DNA of 5,355 bases from CAIUVD01 sp044338255 (GCA_044338255.1 JBIILZ010000180.1:1-5355); one strand, 5' to 3'; positions 1 to 5,351 are shown, counted from the stretch's first letter. Notes: generated from the letters alone by a model not told the origin. Made by a program: numbers and translations.

Positions 1-2
1 CC

Positions 3-257
3 CGGCCCGTGGGGATTCACGTGCGGGGCCACGGCAGCATTGGCTGTTCGACAGCGTCGGCAGTACGAGAGACGTGGAGCGTACAGGGCGCCCGTATGGC
101 CGGGGCGGCCGGCTATGTCCAACACCTGAAAAATACCGTCGCCAATACTGCGTCGCAGTTGACACATGTGGGCCAGGCAAAACCCTGGGACGAACTGGTG
201 GCCGCCATTTTTGCCCCATTGATCGCTGCGCGGGCTGGGCCACAGCCTCTCGTATAG
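3..257 (+). CDS. Possible 3' end of an unrecognised gene (partial at left edge)
   Basis: One frame stays open from the window edge to a TAG at 255-257, about 84 codons. The second half reads like a plausible amphipathic helical C-terminus (YVQHLKNTVANTASQL, then KPWDELVAAIFAPLIAAR). Third codon positions are only moderately G/C-rich, less than in the clear genes of this window. No Shine-Dalgarno sequence is visible before the GTG at 9 or the ATG at 96, so if the gene is real it most likely starts to the left. A short GGCTG/CAGCC hairpin (233-247) precedes the stop and has no T-tract. I recognise no family. This may equally be non-coding sequence that happens to lack stops. Confidence 0.25.
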   Translation, partial: RPVGIHVRGHGSIGCSTASAVRETWSVQGARMAGAAGYVQHLKNTVANTASQLTHVGQAKPWDELVAAIFAPLIAARAGPQPLV

Positions 258-422
258 GCAACACATGAACTAAAGAGCCTCGTTACTTCGCTCGTTCTAC
301 GAGTGGGGAAGTGCGTTTTTGAGGATGATCGAGAGCGAGCCGCTCATCACCCGCACATGGGCAGGAGGCTCATGCTACAGCGCGTAGCACGGGCATCCTG
401 CCCGTGTCGGGTCCTAGGCCTG
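258..422. other. Gene-free intergenic stretch rich in short inverted repeats
   Basis: No convincing gene lies here. Several short inverted repeats do: CTCGT (279-283) with ACGAG (299-303), GAGCG-AGC-CGCTC (333-345), and the pair of hairpins at 374-406 listed separately. CTCGTTAC (279-286) is also nearly repeated directly as CTCGTTCTAC (291-300). This density of small stems suggests dispersed intergenic repeat elements rather than a diverged gene. The open frames that cross this region owe their length to the 7-bp array that follows. Confidence 0.5.
374..406. repeat. Palindromic intergenic (REP-like) element, two abutting hairpins
   Basis: GCTAC-AGCGC-GTAGC (374-388) is followed at once by CACGGGC-ATCCT-GCCCGTG (388-406), a perfect 7-bp stem with a 5-nt loop. 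The two stems share base 388. In its reading frames the second stem gives ARASCPC, TGILPV or, on the opposite strand, HGQDARA. I remember these strings recurring in spurious ORFs of Verrucomicrobia, Planctomycetes and related genomes, which suggests a dispersed palindromic repeat family. That recollection is not verified here. No T-tract follows on either strand, so intrinsic termination is not clearly indicated. Confidence 0.55.
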
Positions 423-723
423 TGGCCAGGGGCCAGGGACCAGCGACCAGAGACCAGAGACCAGGGACCAGCGACCAGGGACCAGGGACCAGGGACCAGA
501 GACCAGAGACCAGAGACCAGAGACCAGAGACCAGAGACCAGGCACCAGAGACCAGGGACCAGGGACCAGGGACCAGGGGCCAGGGGCCAGGGGCCAGGGA
601 CCAGGGACTAGAGACCAGAGACCAGAGACCAGAGACCAGAGACCAGGGACCAGGGACTAGAGACCAGGGACCACAGACCAGGGACCAGTGGCCAGGGACC
701 AGGGACCAGGGACCAGGGACCAG
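423..723. repeat. 7-bp tandem repeat array, 43 units, consensus RGACCAG
   Basis: Exactly 301 bp parse without any indel into 43 heptamers. The main variants are GGACCAG and AGACCAG; rarer ones are GGGCCAG, CGACCAG, TGGCCAG, GCACCAG, GGACTAG and GGACCAC. Because 7 is not a multiple of 3, each frame encodes a 7-residue period (DQRPETR-type on plus, LVPGPWS-type on minus), so long ORFs here are artefacts. Like variants are clustered: AGACCAG fills units 12-17 and 28-32. The motif GGACCAG-GGACTAG-AGACCAG occurs at units 26-28 and again at 33-35, a 49-bp higher-order period that suggests growth by slippage or unequal exchange. The array begins just after the palindromic element and ends 3 bp from the hemW stop codon. 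Confidence 0.95.
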
Positions 724-726
724 TTC

Positions 727-1833
727 CTACGGCAGCAGATGCACCGTAACCTCATCCTGCACCGGTCGGCCGGCCCGCGTCAAGCGCAGGTGCGTGCCGA
801 TGTCTTCGAGCAGGCCGAGGTCGCACAATCCCGCAGCTTTACTGCGCCAACGTGATTCCTGATCACCTTGGGCAAGTAGCTTGGCGATGGCTACGCCTTC
901 GACTAGGCGCAGGCCCAGCATCCAGGTCTCGGTGAGCCGATCGGTGGCGCTTAAGACTTCGCTTTTCCACGAGGCATCGTCACCGCGCATGATCGCGTCG
1001 ATGTAGCGCCCGCTGTGCTTTTCGCGCGTCACGCGCATGCCCGCGAGAGTGCTGACGGCACCGGCACCGGCAGCGTAGTAGTCGTGGCCACGCCAATAGG
1101 CGAGATTGTGCCGCGATTCGTGGCCGGGGCGTGCGAAGTTGCTGGTCTCGTAGAGTTCCAGTCCCAAGGCGTCAAGGCCGGCCCACAGAGTGGCGAAATG
1201 CGCGTGGCTGGTTTCGGCGTCGATCTCGTGCAGCTCACCACGGGCGCGGCGAGCGTGGAACTCGGTACCCGGCTCATAGGCGAGATGATAGACGCTGGCA
1301 TGGTCGAGCCGGTGCTGGCGGTAGAGCCCAAGGTCGGCCTCCAGCTCGGCGGTGGTCTGGCCGGGTAGGCCCATGATCAGATCGGCGCTGACGCGAGCGA
1401 CGGCGGCGGTCGCCAGTTCCAGGGCGCGGTGGGCTTGCGCGGCATCGTGTACCCGGCCCAGCAGCTGCAGATGATGGGCATGCGTCGATTGCACGCCGAG
1501 ACTCAGGCGGTTGACGCCGTGCTCGGCCATGAGTGCGAATTTCGCGCCGTCGGCACTGCCGGGATTGGCCTCGCAGGTCCATTCATAATCAGCCGCCAAC
1601 GTGAGATGTTCGCGGATGCCGGCGAGCAGGCGCGCTAGCAGCGGAGCCGCCAGCAGCGACGGCGTGCCACCGCCGATGAAGATGGTGGTGTACGGTCCAC
1701 GGGGCAGACGTCTCAGTTCAATGAGCAGGGCCTCGACGTAGGCGGTGTGCTCGTTATCGCGTCCGGCAATCGAGTTGAAATCGCAGTAAGGACACTTCGC
1801 CGCACAATACGGAACGTGCAGATAGAGGTGCAT
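727..1833 (-). CDS. hemW: HemW-type radical SAM heme chaperone (oxygen-independent coproporphyrinogen oxidase-like)
   Basis: This is a 368-residue cytosolic protein of normal family length. The radical SAM cluster motif CX3CX2C is at C10, C14 and C17 (YCAAKCPYCDF). It is followed by GGGTPS (54-59), EANPGS (88-93), RLSLGVQS (109-116), DLIMGLPGQT (151-160), YEPGTEF (186-192) and YETSNFA (228-234). HNLAYW (242-247) fits the HNXXYW motif tied to heme binding in HemW and argues for HemW rather than the true oxidase HemN. A HemN_C-like domain follows (LGLRLVEGVAIAKL near 316-330). The Cys that often precedes this HN is Arg here, with Ser just before it. Known role of the family: binds heme and a 4Fe-4S cluster and delivers heme to target proteins such as respiratory enzymes. 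The ATG is the only in-frame start after the upstream stop and has no clear Shine-Dalgarno sequence. The gene lies 21 bp after the membrane-anchor gene, so it is probably cotranscribed. The 7-bp array begins 3 bp beyond the stop. Confidence 0.93.
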   Translation of the reverse strand: MHLYLHVPYCAAKCPYCDFNSIAGRDNEHTAYVEALLIELRRLPRGPYTTIFIGGGTPSLLAAPLLARLLAGIREHLTLAADYEWTCEANPGSADGAKFALMAEHGVNRLSLGVQSTHAHHLQLLGRVHDAAQAHRALELATAAVARVSADLIMGLPGQTTAELEADLGLYRQHRLDHASVYHLAYEPGTEFHARRARGELHEIDAETSHAHFATLWAGLDALGLELYETSNFARPGHESRHNLAYWRGHDYYAAGAGAVSTLAGMRVTREKHSGRYIDAIMRGDDASWKSEVLSATDRLTETWMLGLRLVEGVAIAKLLAQGDQESRWRSKAAGLCDLGLLEDIGTHLRLTRAGRPVQDEVTVHLLP

Positions 1834-1854
1834 ACCGAACGTGAATGGGCTGGA

Positions 1855-2805
1855 TCAGAAAAGCTTTTGCTGACCGGTGGGAGGCTCGCCGGCGGGCTTG
1901 GCGCTGTCGACGCGATTGTCTTCGGGACGTGGCGGGGTCGGCTTGGGGCCGACCGTGGCTTCACCGCTGGCCGAGCCCAGGGTGGTGGTCGCCAGCACCG
2001 GATTCTCGGCGAGAACCTTGTCGATACGCGACAGGATATCGTCGAGTTCTTGCGTCTGGGTGCGATTGGCAGGTGTCGGGGCGAGGGTCACCGTGGCTTC
2101 GCCGGCGCTGGGTCTGACTTCGGGTTTCACCGCGGTGGCGGCTGGAACAACCGAGGGTACCGGAGCGTGTGCGGCCGCGGGCTGACCAGGGGTGCGGAAG
2201 AGTGCCGGGGGCACTGCGAGCACTTCGGTCTTGGTTTCAGGGCTGGTCGGGCTCGCGACTTTTCCTTCCGTCGGGGCGACTTTTCCTTCCGTCGGGGCGA
2301 CTTTTCCTTCCGTCGGGGAGGCTTTGCTGTTCGTGGTTTCGCTGCGCGCGACCTGATTGTGGAACCCCAGTTCCTCCATGCGCTCGGCTTGGCGGAGCAC
2401 GGTGGTGTCTTCCTTTTTGGCGGCGCTCTTGTCGCCGAGGCCCGAGAACAGCGAATCACGGGCCTCGTCATCGACCGCCGCGGCCGGCATGCGCTCGGTA
2501 TCGGTCTTGCGTTCATCGCGCGCCGGCACCGCGCTCGGCACCGGTACTTTGACGGTCTTGGCCTCGCCGCGCACCTGGTGCTCGGCCATGCCGGCTTCAA
2601 GCGACTTGGGCTTGGTCAGCGGCAACGGCGCCTGTGGGCGGCGTGGCGTCAGACGGTTGGCCGGTGGTGTCGTCGTCGACCGTGCGGTCTTCGGGCTACC
2701 GTAAAGGTTTTTCCAGGTAATGTAGCCAGCCGAGAGGATGAATCCCGGAATGCAGACCGTGAAAACGGCAGCGCTGTGTTCGGCGATGACTGACAGAAAA
2801 CTCAC
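1855..2805 (-). CDS. Hypothetical single-pass membrane protein with long Pro/Ala/Thr-rich tail
   Basis: I recognise no family in this 316-residue protein. I chose the GTG at 2805 over the upstream ATG at 2931 because GGAG sits 7 nt before it and a hydrophobic segment follows directly, while the 42 extra residues of the longer form look like promoter-region sequence. Residues about 10-31 (AAVFTVCIPGFILSAGYITW) form one membrane segment. The rest is low-complexity and probably disordered, rich in Pro, Ala, Thr, Lys and Glu, apart from short helix-like stretches (RQAERMEELGFHNQVARSE near 138-156 and QTQELDDILSRIDKVLAENP near 230-249). Residues about 152-176 hold a TEGKVAP repeat from three identical 21-bp units. 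GEATV occurs twice (215-219, 261-265). The gene is followed after 21 bp by hemW and faces the zinc-finger membrane gene. A role as membrane scaffold or anchor is a guess from architecture only. Confidence 0.75.
   Translation of the reverse strand: MSFLSVIAEHSAAVFTVCIPGFILSAGYITWKNLYGSPKTARSTTTPPANRLTPRRPQAPLPLTKPKSLEAGMAEHQVRGEAKTVKVPVPSAVPARDERKTDTERMPAAAVDDEARDSLFSGLGDKSAAKKEDTTVLRQAERMEELGFHNQVARSETTNSKASPTEGKVAPTEGKVAPTEGKVASPTSPETKTEVLAVPPALFRTPGQPAAAHAPVPSVVPAATAVKPEVRPSAGEATVTLAPTPANRTQTQELDDILSRIDKVLAENPVLATTTLGSASGEATVGPKPTPPRPEDNRVDSAKPAGEPPTGQQKLF
2255..2317 (-). repeat. Perfect 3 x 21-bp tandem repeat inside the membrane-protein gene
   Basis: Three identical 21-bp units (2255-2275, 2276-2296, 2297-2317) lie in frame in the minus-strand gene and encode the TEGKVAP heptapeptide three times. 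Identity extends to every third base, so the expansion is recent or kept uniform by recombination. Copy number can change by one unit without breaking the frame. Sequence diverges immediately on both sides. Confidence 0.95.
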
Positions 2806-2943
2806 AGAGACGCTCCGGGCTCGTTGGTATTTGGCCAGTTCGTACCAGGGCTGTCGAGGAAGGGAAGGGTGCCGCCCCGCATCACCCGCCAGGTCGCCAT
2901 GCTCCTGCGGGGCACGTTGACCTGCCGCCATCTGCCAGACGAT
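2806..2943. promoter_or_regulatory. Divergent intergenic region, presumed promoters for both membrane-protein genes
   Basis: About 138 bp separate the two divergent start codons, so both promoters should lie here or overlap the genes. The best minus-strand candidate is TCGACA (5 of 6 to the -35 consensus, near 2851-2856) with a poor A-rich -10 about 17-19 bp on. For the plus strand TTGACC (2917-2922) has only a weak -10 at 17 bp. A TGGTA/TACCA inverted repeat (2825-2829, 2843-2847) surrounds a TGGCCA palindrome (2832-2837) and could be an operator. None of these sites is strong. Confidence 0.35.
2813..2816 (-). promoter_or_regulatory. Shine-Dalgarno site (GGAG) that sets the GTG start at 2805
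   Basis: On the minus strand the sequence reads GGAG, then 7 nt, then GTG. Spacing and match are good, and it is the clearest ribosome binding site among the complete genes of this window. It is the main reason for choosing the 316-residue start over the upstream ATG. Confidence 0.6.
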
Positions 2944-3789
2944 ATGGTGATGACTCAGAAACCGACCTACGAGTTCGAAGAAGATGACGCCCCCAAGCCG
3001 GAGCGGAAGCGATTTAGTCCGGTTCTTGAATCGGAAACTATTCCCGCGCCGACGGTTACAGCTGTACCGGTAGCGCCTGCGAAGGCCCTCTCACCGGTTA
3101 ATGCCGCGCCTGCGCCCGCTCCCGCGCCACCGGCGGCGGACGTCGATGACCCCGACCTCAAGCCGGGATCGCGTAAGGATCTGTGGATGTGTCCGCATTG
3201 CGGAACGGGCAACAAGCCGGAACGCACCACGTGTCGTTCCTGCGGCAAATCCCCATCGGATCCGCTCGAGATGCCGATGTGGAAGAAGCCCATCGTCATC
3301 GCCGGCGTCCTCGGTGGCATCCTCTTACTGATCGTCATCTGGGTATTGATGAAGCCGAGCTTGGCTTTGAAGCCGCCCGAGGCTGCCTCTCTCGACCACA
3401 AGATCCGTCGCGGCAGTGCGCAAACGCATGTCCGCGAGCTGGTCGGCAAGACCTTCACGCCGGCCGGCCGTTTGGCCGTGACCGGGCGCATCTGCATCGC
3501 CCGCCCGCTGCCGACCACCGAAGGCGTGACCTCGGTGGTGCTGCTCTTGGGTTCGGCGGCCAGCGATGAAAACCTCGCCAGTGCGAAGGTGACCTTCAAC
3601 AACCAGCTGATCGAAAACCTGCCTGATCACGCCGTGGTCCTCAACCTCATCACCACGGCCAAGCTCGATCTGAAGCCGGGCGCGTGGCTGAGCATCGTCG
3701 GTGATTACGGCGATCTCTCCGATCCGACGCAGCTCGTGCATTCTCAAGATCAAGGCGATACCGTGGCGGTGGATGACGTGCGCCAGTGA
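2944..3789 (+). CDS. Hypothetical membrane protein with RanBP2-like zinc finger and C-terminal beta-rich domain
   Basis: The product is about 281 residues, with start ATG 2944; ATG 2950 is an equal alternative giving 279, and neither has a clear Shine-Dalgarno sequence. Numbering from 2950: residues 1-75 are acidic and then Pro/Ala-rich, probably disordered. W79-X-C81-X2-C84-X3-N88-X6-C95-X2-C98 matches the RanBP2-type zinc-finger spacing, including its Trp and Asn. Residues about 104-126 (IVIAGVLGGILLLIVIWVLM) form one membrane segment. The C-terminal part (about 150-279) has alternating beta-like strands (GRLAVTGRICIA, TSVVLLLG, ASAKVTF, HAVVLNL, GAWLSIVGDYGD). This loosely recalls OB-type folds, which is inference. 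The usual topology would put the finger in the cytoplasm and the beta domain outside. The gene diverges from the other membrane-anchor gene and converges with the CoA-binding gene, 4 bp apart. Function unknown. Confidence 0.82.
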   Translation: MVMTQKPTYEFEEDDAPKPERKRFSPVLESETIPAPTVTAVPVAPAKALSPVNAAPAPAPAPPAADVDDPDLKPGSRKDLWMCPHCGTGNKPERTTCRSCGKSPSDPLEMPMWKKPIVIAGVLGGILLLIVIWVLMKPSLALKPPEAASLDHKIRRGSAQTHVRELVGKTFTPAGRLAVTGRICIARPLPTTEGVTSVVLLLGSAASDENLASAKVTFNNQLIENLPDHAVVLNLITTAKLDLKPGAWLSIVGDYGDLSDPTQLVHSQDQGDTVAVDDVRQ

Positions 3790-3794
3790 GGCGC
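3780..3794. other. GC hairpin straddling two convergent stop codons
   Basis: GCGCC (3780-3784), AGTGA loop, GGCGC (3790-3794). The plus-strand TGA (3787-3789) lies in the loop, and the last base of the minus-strand stop lies in the stem. The hairpin reads the same way from both strands. It lacks a T-tract on either side, so it is at best a weak bidirectional terminator. The 4-bp gap between genes leaves no room for anything else, so transcripts probably overlap into the opposing gene. Confidence 0.35.
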
Positions 3795-4201
3795 TACAGC
3801 CGATCGATGACTTCCAGAGGATTGCCGTAGCCGAGCACCACCAGGGTGCAGGCTTCGATCACGCGTAGTCCGCGCGCCCGTGCCGCGCTGGCCAGCGGCT
3901 CACCATCGGCTCCTGGGTTGAGCCACAATTGTTTCGGGCCCACGGCCACGATGTCATCGAGCTGGTCGAGCCCGATAGTGGGATTGACGTACATGCACAC
4001 GATGTCGGGTGACCCGGGTAATTCGCGCAAACTGCGGAAGGCAGGGATGTCGGCCACCGCGGTGGCGGTGGGATTGATTGGCCACACTGTCCAGCCGGCG
4101 GCGCGATATTTCAGCACCGCGAGGTGCGAGTGGCGCTCGGGTTTGGGTGAGGCGCCGACGATGGCGACGCAGTAGGAGCGAGCAGTGGCATCAGCAGACA
4201 T
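3794..4201 (-). CDS. CoA-binding domain protein (YccU-like, CoA_binding_2)
   Basis: At 135 residues this is a normal length for the single-domain YccU-like family. The N-terminal strand-turn-helix VAIVGASPKPER (12-23) is the Rossmann-type nucleotide loop, followed by GWTVWPINP (36-44), DIVCMYVNP (66-74), LWLNPGADGE (92-101) and GLRVIEAC (111-118), all in family order. Family members have a Rossmann-like fold resembling the CoA-binding domain of succinyl-CoA synthetase alpha subunit. Their physiological role is generally unknown, and no enzymatic residue can be inferred here. The start is supported by AAGGG 9 nt upstream (4211-4215 on the minus strand). The protein has no signal peptide or membrane segment, so it is cytosolic. 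The gene converges with the zinc-finger gene and diverges from the next gene, so it stands as a single transcription unit. Confidence 0.88.
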   Translation of the reverse strand: MSADATARSYCVAIVGASPKPERHSHLAVLKYRAAGWTVWPINPTATAVADIPAFRSLRELPGSPDIVCMYVNPTIGLDQLDDIVAVGPKQLWLNPGADGEPLASAARARGLRVIEACTLVVLGYGNPLEVIDRL

Positions 4202-4240
4202 AACGTTGCGCCCTTATGGTGCTCGCCGATGCTTGGGCGA
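4202..4240. promoter_or_regulatory. Very short divergent intergenic gap
   Basis: Only 39 bp separate the CoA-binding gene start from the preferred ATG of the divergent gene. This holds the minus-strand AAGGG ribosome site (4211-4215) but is too short for two independent promoters. The -35/-10 elements must overlap each other or lie inside the opposing gene. I could not identify a convincing promoter in it. Confidence 0.35.
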
Positions 4241-5188
4241 ATGAGCGCCACTACAACCCCGCCTTCCGAGGTGGTTTTCCCAGGTCGGCGTTGGGCGGTA
4301 ACCATTCCCGGGCCCGAACCCTTGCCCGATCAGATCGATCTGTTCGCGGCCTTGTTGAAAGTCGAAGCTCACGAATTGGCGGTGGCGGCGGCCCTCGCCG
4401 AAGCCTGCGGTCTAGCCTGGTGCGAGCGCGAGCGCGGTGGTTGGGTCGAGCTCAGCGGTACGGTCGCCGAACACCACTGGTGGCCGGTGCTGCGCGCGTG
4501 GCTGCCAGAGGATACGCCGGTGCGGATCGTCGAGAACGCCAGCGGTGAAGCCCTGCCCGAGGCGCCCTGGCCACCGGTATTTTTACCGCAATTGCCTCGC
4601 GACGGGCAGCCGCCATTTCCGACCACGGATCTGACTGCGGCCTTCGATTGGCTCGACCAGCACGCGCCGCAGGTGCTGCTGATCGAAGCCGCCGCCGACG
4701 AAACCCATCCCGCCCTGGTGATCGCCCACGCGGCCATCGCCGGTTGCGGAATCCGCGTGTGTTGGCGCATCATCGGTCGTCCGGATTGGCACTCCTTGAT
4801 GCCGGCCCTGGTGCACATCGGTGGTCGTCAGCAGCCGTTGCAGATGATCGTCGATGAGCTGCCGCCGACGCCGATTCCGGGGTGGTGGATCGCCACGCCG
4901 ATCGATGCCGGCGCCACGGCAGCGGCGCTGACACATCATCTGCAGCATGAATGGCCGGGAATCGTGGTCGCGAGTGCCCGCGCCCATGCTGAAGCCCCTG
5001 GTCCGTGGCAGCCCGGACGGCTGTCCGTCGTTCGGGAGGGCAGTGATCTCTGCGTCTGCCTGCCGGATGAGGTCGAACGCGTCGCCGGCGCACTGGCCTG
5101 CCCGACCACGGTGCAACCGGCCCCACGTGAGCGCGGTGTGCGTTTTGTCGGCCCGGCAGCGTGGGCTGCCGCGCTCGGCTACCCCTGA
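4241..5188 (+). CDS. Hypothetical Trp-rich soluble protein
   Basis: I do not recognise this protein, which is 315 residues from ATG 4241 (MSATTTPP). An in-frame ATG at 4229 would add four residues; neither start has a good Shine-Dalgarno sequence. Codon use is strongly G/C at third positions, as in its neighbours, so the frame is surely coding. There is no signal peptide or membrane segment. The sequence is unusually rich in tryptophan (15, including HWWPVL and GWWIATP) and has six cysteines without a metal-site pattern (DLCVC is the closest). Alpha/beta-like stretches such as APQVLLIEAAADETHPALVIAHAAI and GIVVASARAH suggest a compact globular enzyme-like or binding fold, but no catalytic motif stands out. 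It diverges from the CoA-binding gene, and the spacing gives no operon partner to the left. Confidence 0.82.
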   Translation: MSATTTPPSEVVFPGRRWAVTIPGPEPLPDQIDLFAALLKVEAHELAVAAALAEACGLAWCERERGGWVELSGTVAEHHWWPVLRAWLPEDTPVRIVENASGEALPEAPWPPVFLPQLPRDGQPPFPTTDLTAAFDWLDQHAPQVLLIEAAADETHPALVIAHAAIAGCGIRVCWRIIGRPDWHSLMPALVHIGGRQQPLQMIVDELPPTPIPGWWIATPIDAGATAAALTHHLQHEWPGIVVASARAHAEAPGPWQPGRLSVVREGSDLCVCLPDEVERVAGALACPTTVQPAPRERGVRFVGPAAWAAALGYP

Positions 5189-5234
5189 TTGAAGTCGTTG
5201 AGCCGTTTACTCAGAGTAACTATGTGTTGCTGGT
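5189..5234 (+). promoter_or_regulatory. Possible promoter with palindromic operator
   Basis: TTACTC-A-GAGTAA (5207-5219) is a perfect 6-bp inverted repeat around one base. It lies between a weak -35-like TTGAGC (5198-5203) and a TATGTG (5221-5226) 17 bp further on, a typical repressor-operator placement. A third GAGTAA half-site recurs at 5238-5243. The promoter hexamers are poor, so the palindrome is the more solid part of this call. Confidence 0.3.
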
Positions 5235-5348
5235 ATGAGTAATTCCGTCGTCTCCTGCCAGTTTGCTTTGGTTGTCCCGAGCCCGCTGGTAGAAGCGGCT
5301 TCCGCTGCCGGAGAGCACGTAAAACGCTTGGGGCTCGACCCCGTCTAG
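5235..5348 (+). CDS. Possible 37-residue leader peptide
   Basis: ATG at 5235 opens a 37-codon frame ending in TAG at 5346-5348 (MSNSVVSCQFALVVPSPLV..., ending RLGLDPV). No Shine-Dalgarno sequence precedes it. Its stop shares two bases with an AGGAG that would serve a gene starting just past the window, an arrangement seen in translationally coupled leader ORFs. It has no run of one amino acid that would point to attenuation by a charged tRNA, though it holds six valines. It could be a chance ORF over a structured leader. Confidence 0.25.
   Translation: MSNSVVSCQFALVVPSPLVEAASAAGEHVKRLGLDPV
5278..5337 (+). ncRNA. Possible structured 5' leader RNA
   Basis: CGAGCCC (5278-5284) pairs perfectly with GGGCTCG (5331-5337). 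The enclosed part contains AGCGG-CTT-CCGCT (5294-5306), extended by GGT/GCC (5288-5290, 5307-5309) across a 3-nt bulge. A separate local stem, GGGG (5330-5333) with CCCC, competes with the long one. Two mutually exclusive pairings just before a ribosome binding site could form a regulatory switch. I match it to no known riboswitch, and chance pairing in GC-rich DNA is possible. Confidence 0.25.
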
Positions 5349-5351
5349 GAG
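5347..5351 (+). promoter_or_regulatory. Shine-Dalgarno site (AGGAG) for a gene beyond the right edge
   Basis: AGGAG is a near-perfect ribosome binding site. It is followed by only four bases before the window ends, so a start codon about 6-9 nt away would fall just outside. It overlaps the TAG of the possible leader peptide. Confidence 0.4.

Noticed and set aside
423..723. CRISPR array
   Set aside because: The repeats are 7 bp and contiguous, with no unique spacers and no cas genes nearby.
303..862. Long plus-strand ORFs with DQRPETR-type repeat proteins
   Set aside because: They exist because a 7-bp unit without stops is open in every frame. They have no ribosome sites, and the distal part runs antisense through hemW.
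1747..2793. 348-codon plus-strand ORF containing FSFRRGD repeats resembling a pentapeptide-type repeat protein
   Set aside because: It is antisense to hemW and the membrane-protein gene. The minus-strand frame has the membrane helix, a good ribosome site and sensible codon bias, and the repeat is a shadow of the 21-bp triplication.
2806..2931. N-terminal extension of the membrane protein to the ATG at 2931
   Set aside because: GTG 2805 has GGAG at 7 nt and leads straight into the membrane segment. The extension would consume almost the whole divergent promoter region.
2824..2943. N-terminal extension of the zinc-finger protein to the GTG/ATG near 2824
   Set aside because: The 40 extra residues look non-coding, overlap the promoter region, and precede an acidic start (MTQKPTYEFEEDD) typical of a true N-terminus.
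2917..2945. TTGACC with -10 at 2940-2945 as a strong promoter for the zinc-finger gene
   Set aside because: The -10 matches poorly and overlaps the start codon, so it was kept only as a weak possibility.
4369..5126. Several minus-strand ORFs opposite the Trp-rich gene
   Set aside because: They are shadows. They are Arg/His/Ser-rich with poor codon bias, whereas the plus-strand frame is clearly coding.
5321..5345. tRNA T-arm-like GGGGCTCGACCCC
   Set aside because: There is no GTTCRA T-loop consensus, no acceptor, D or anticodon arm in the right positions, and no CCA.
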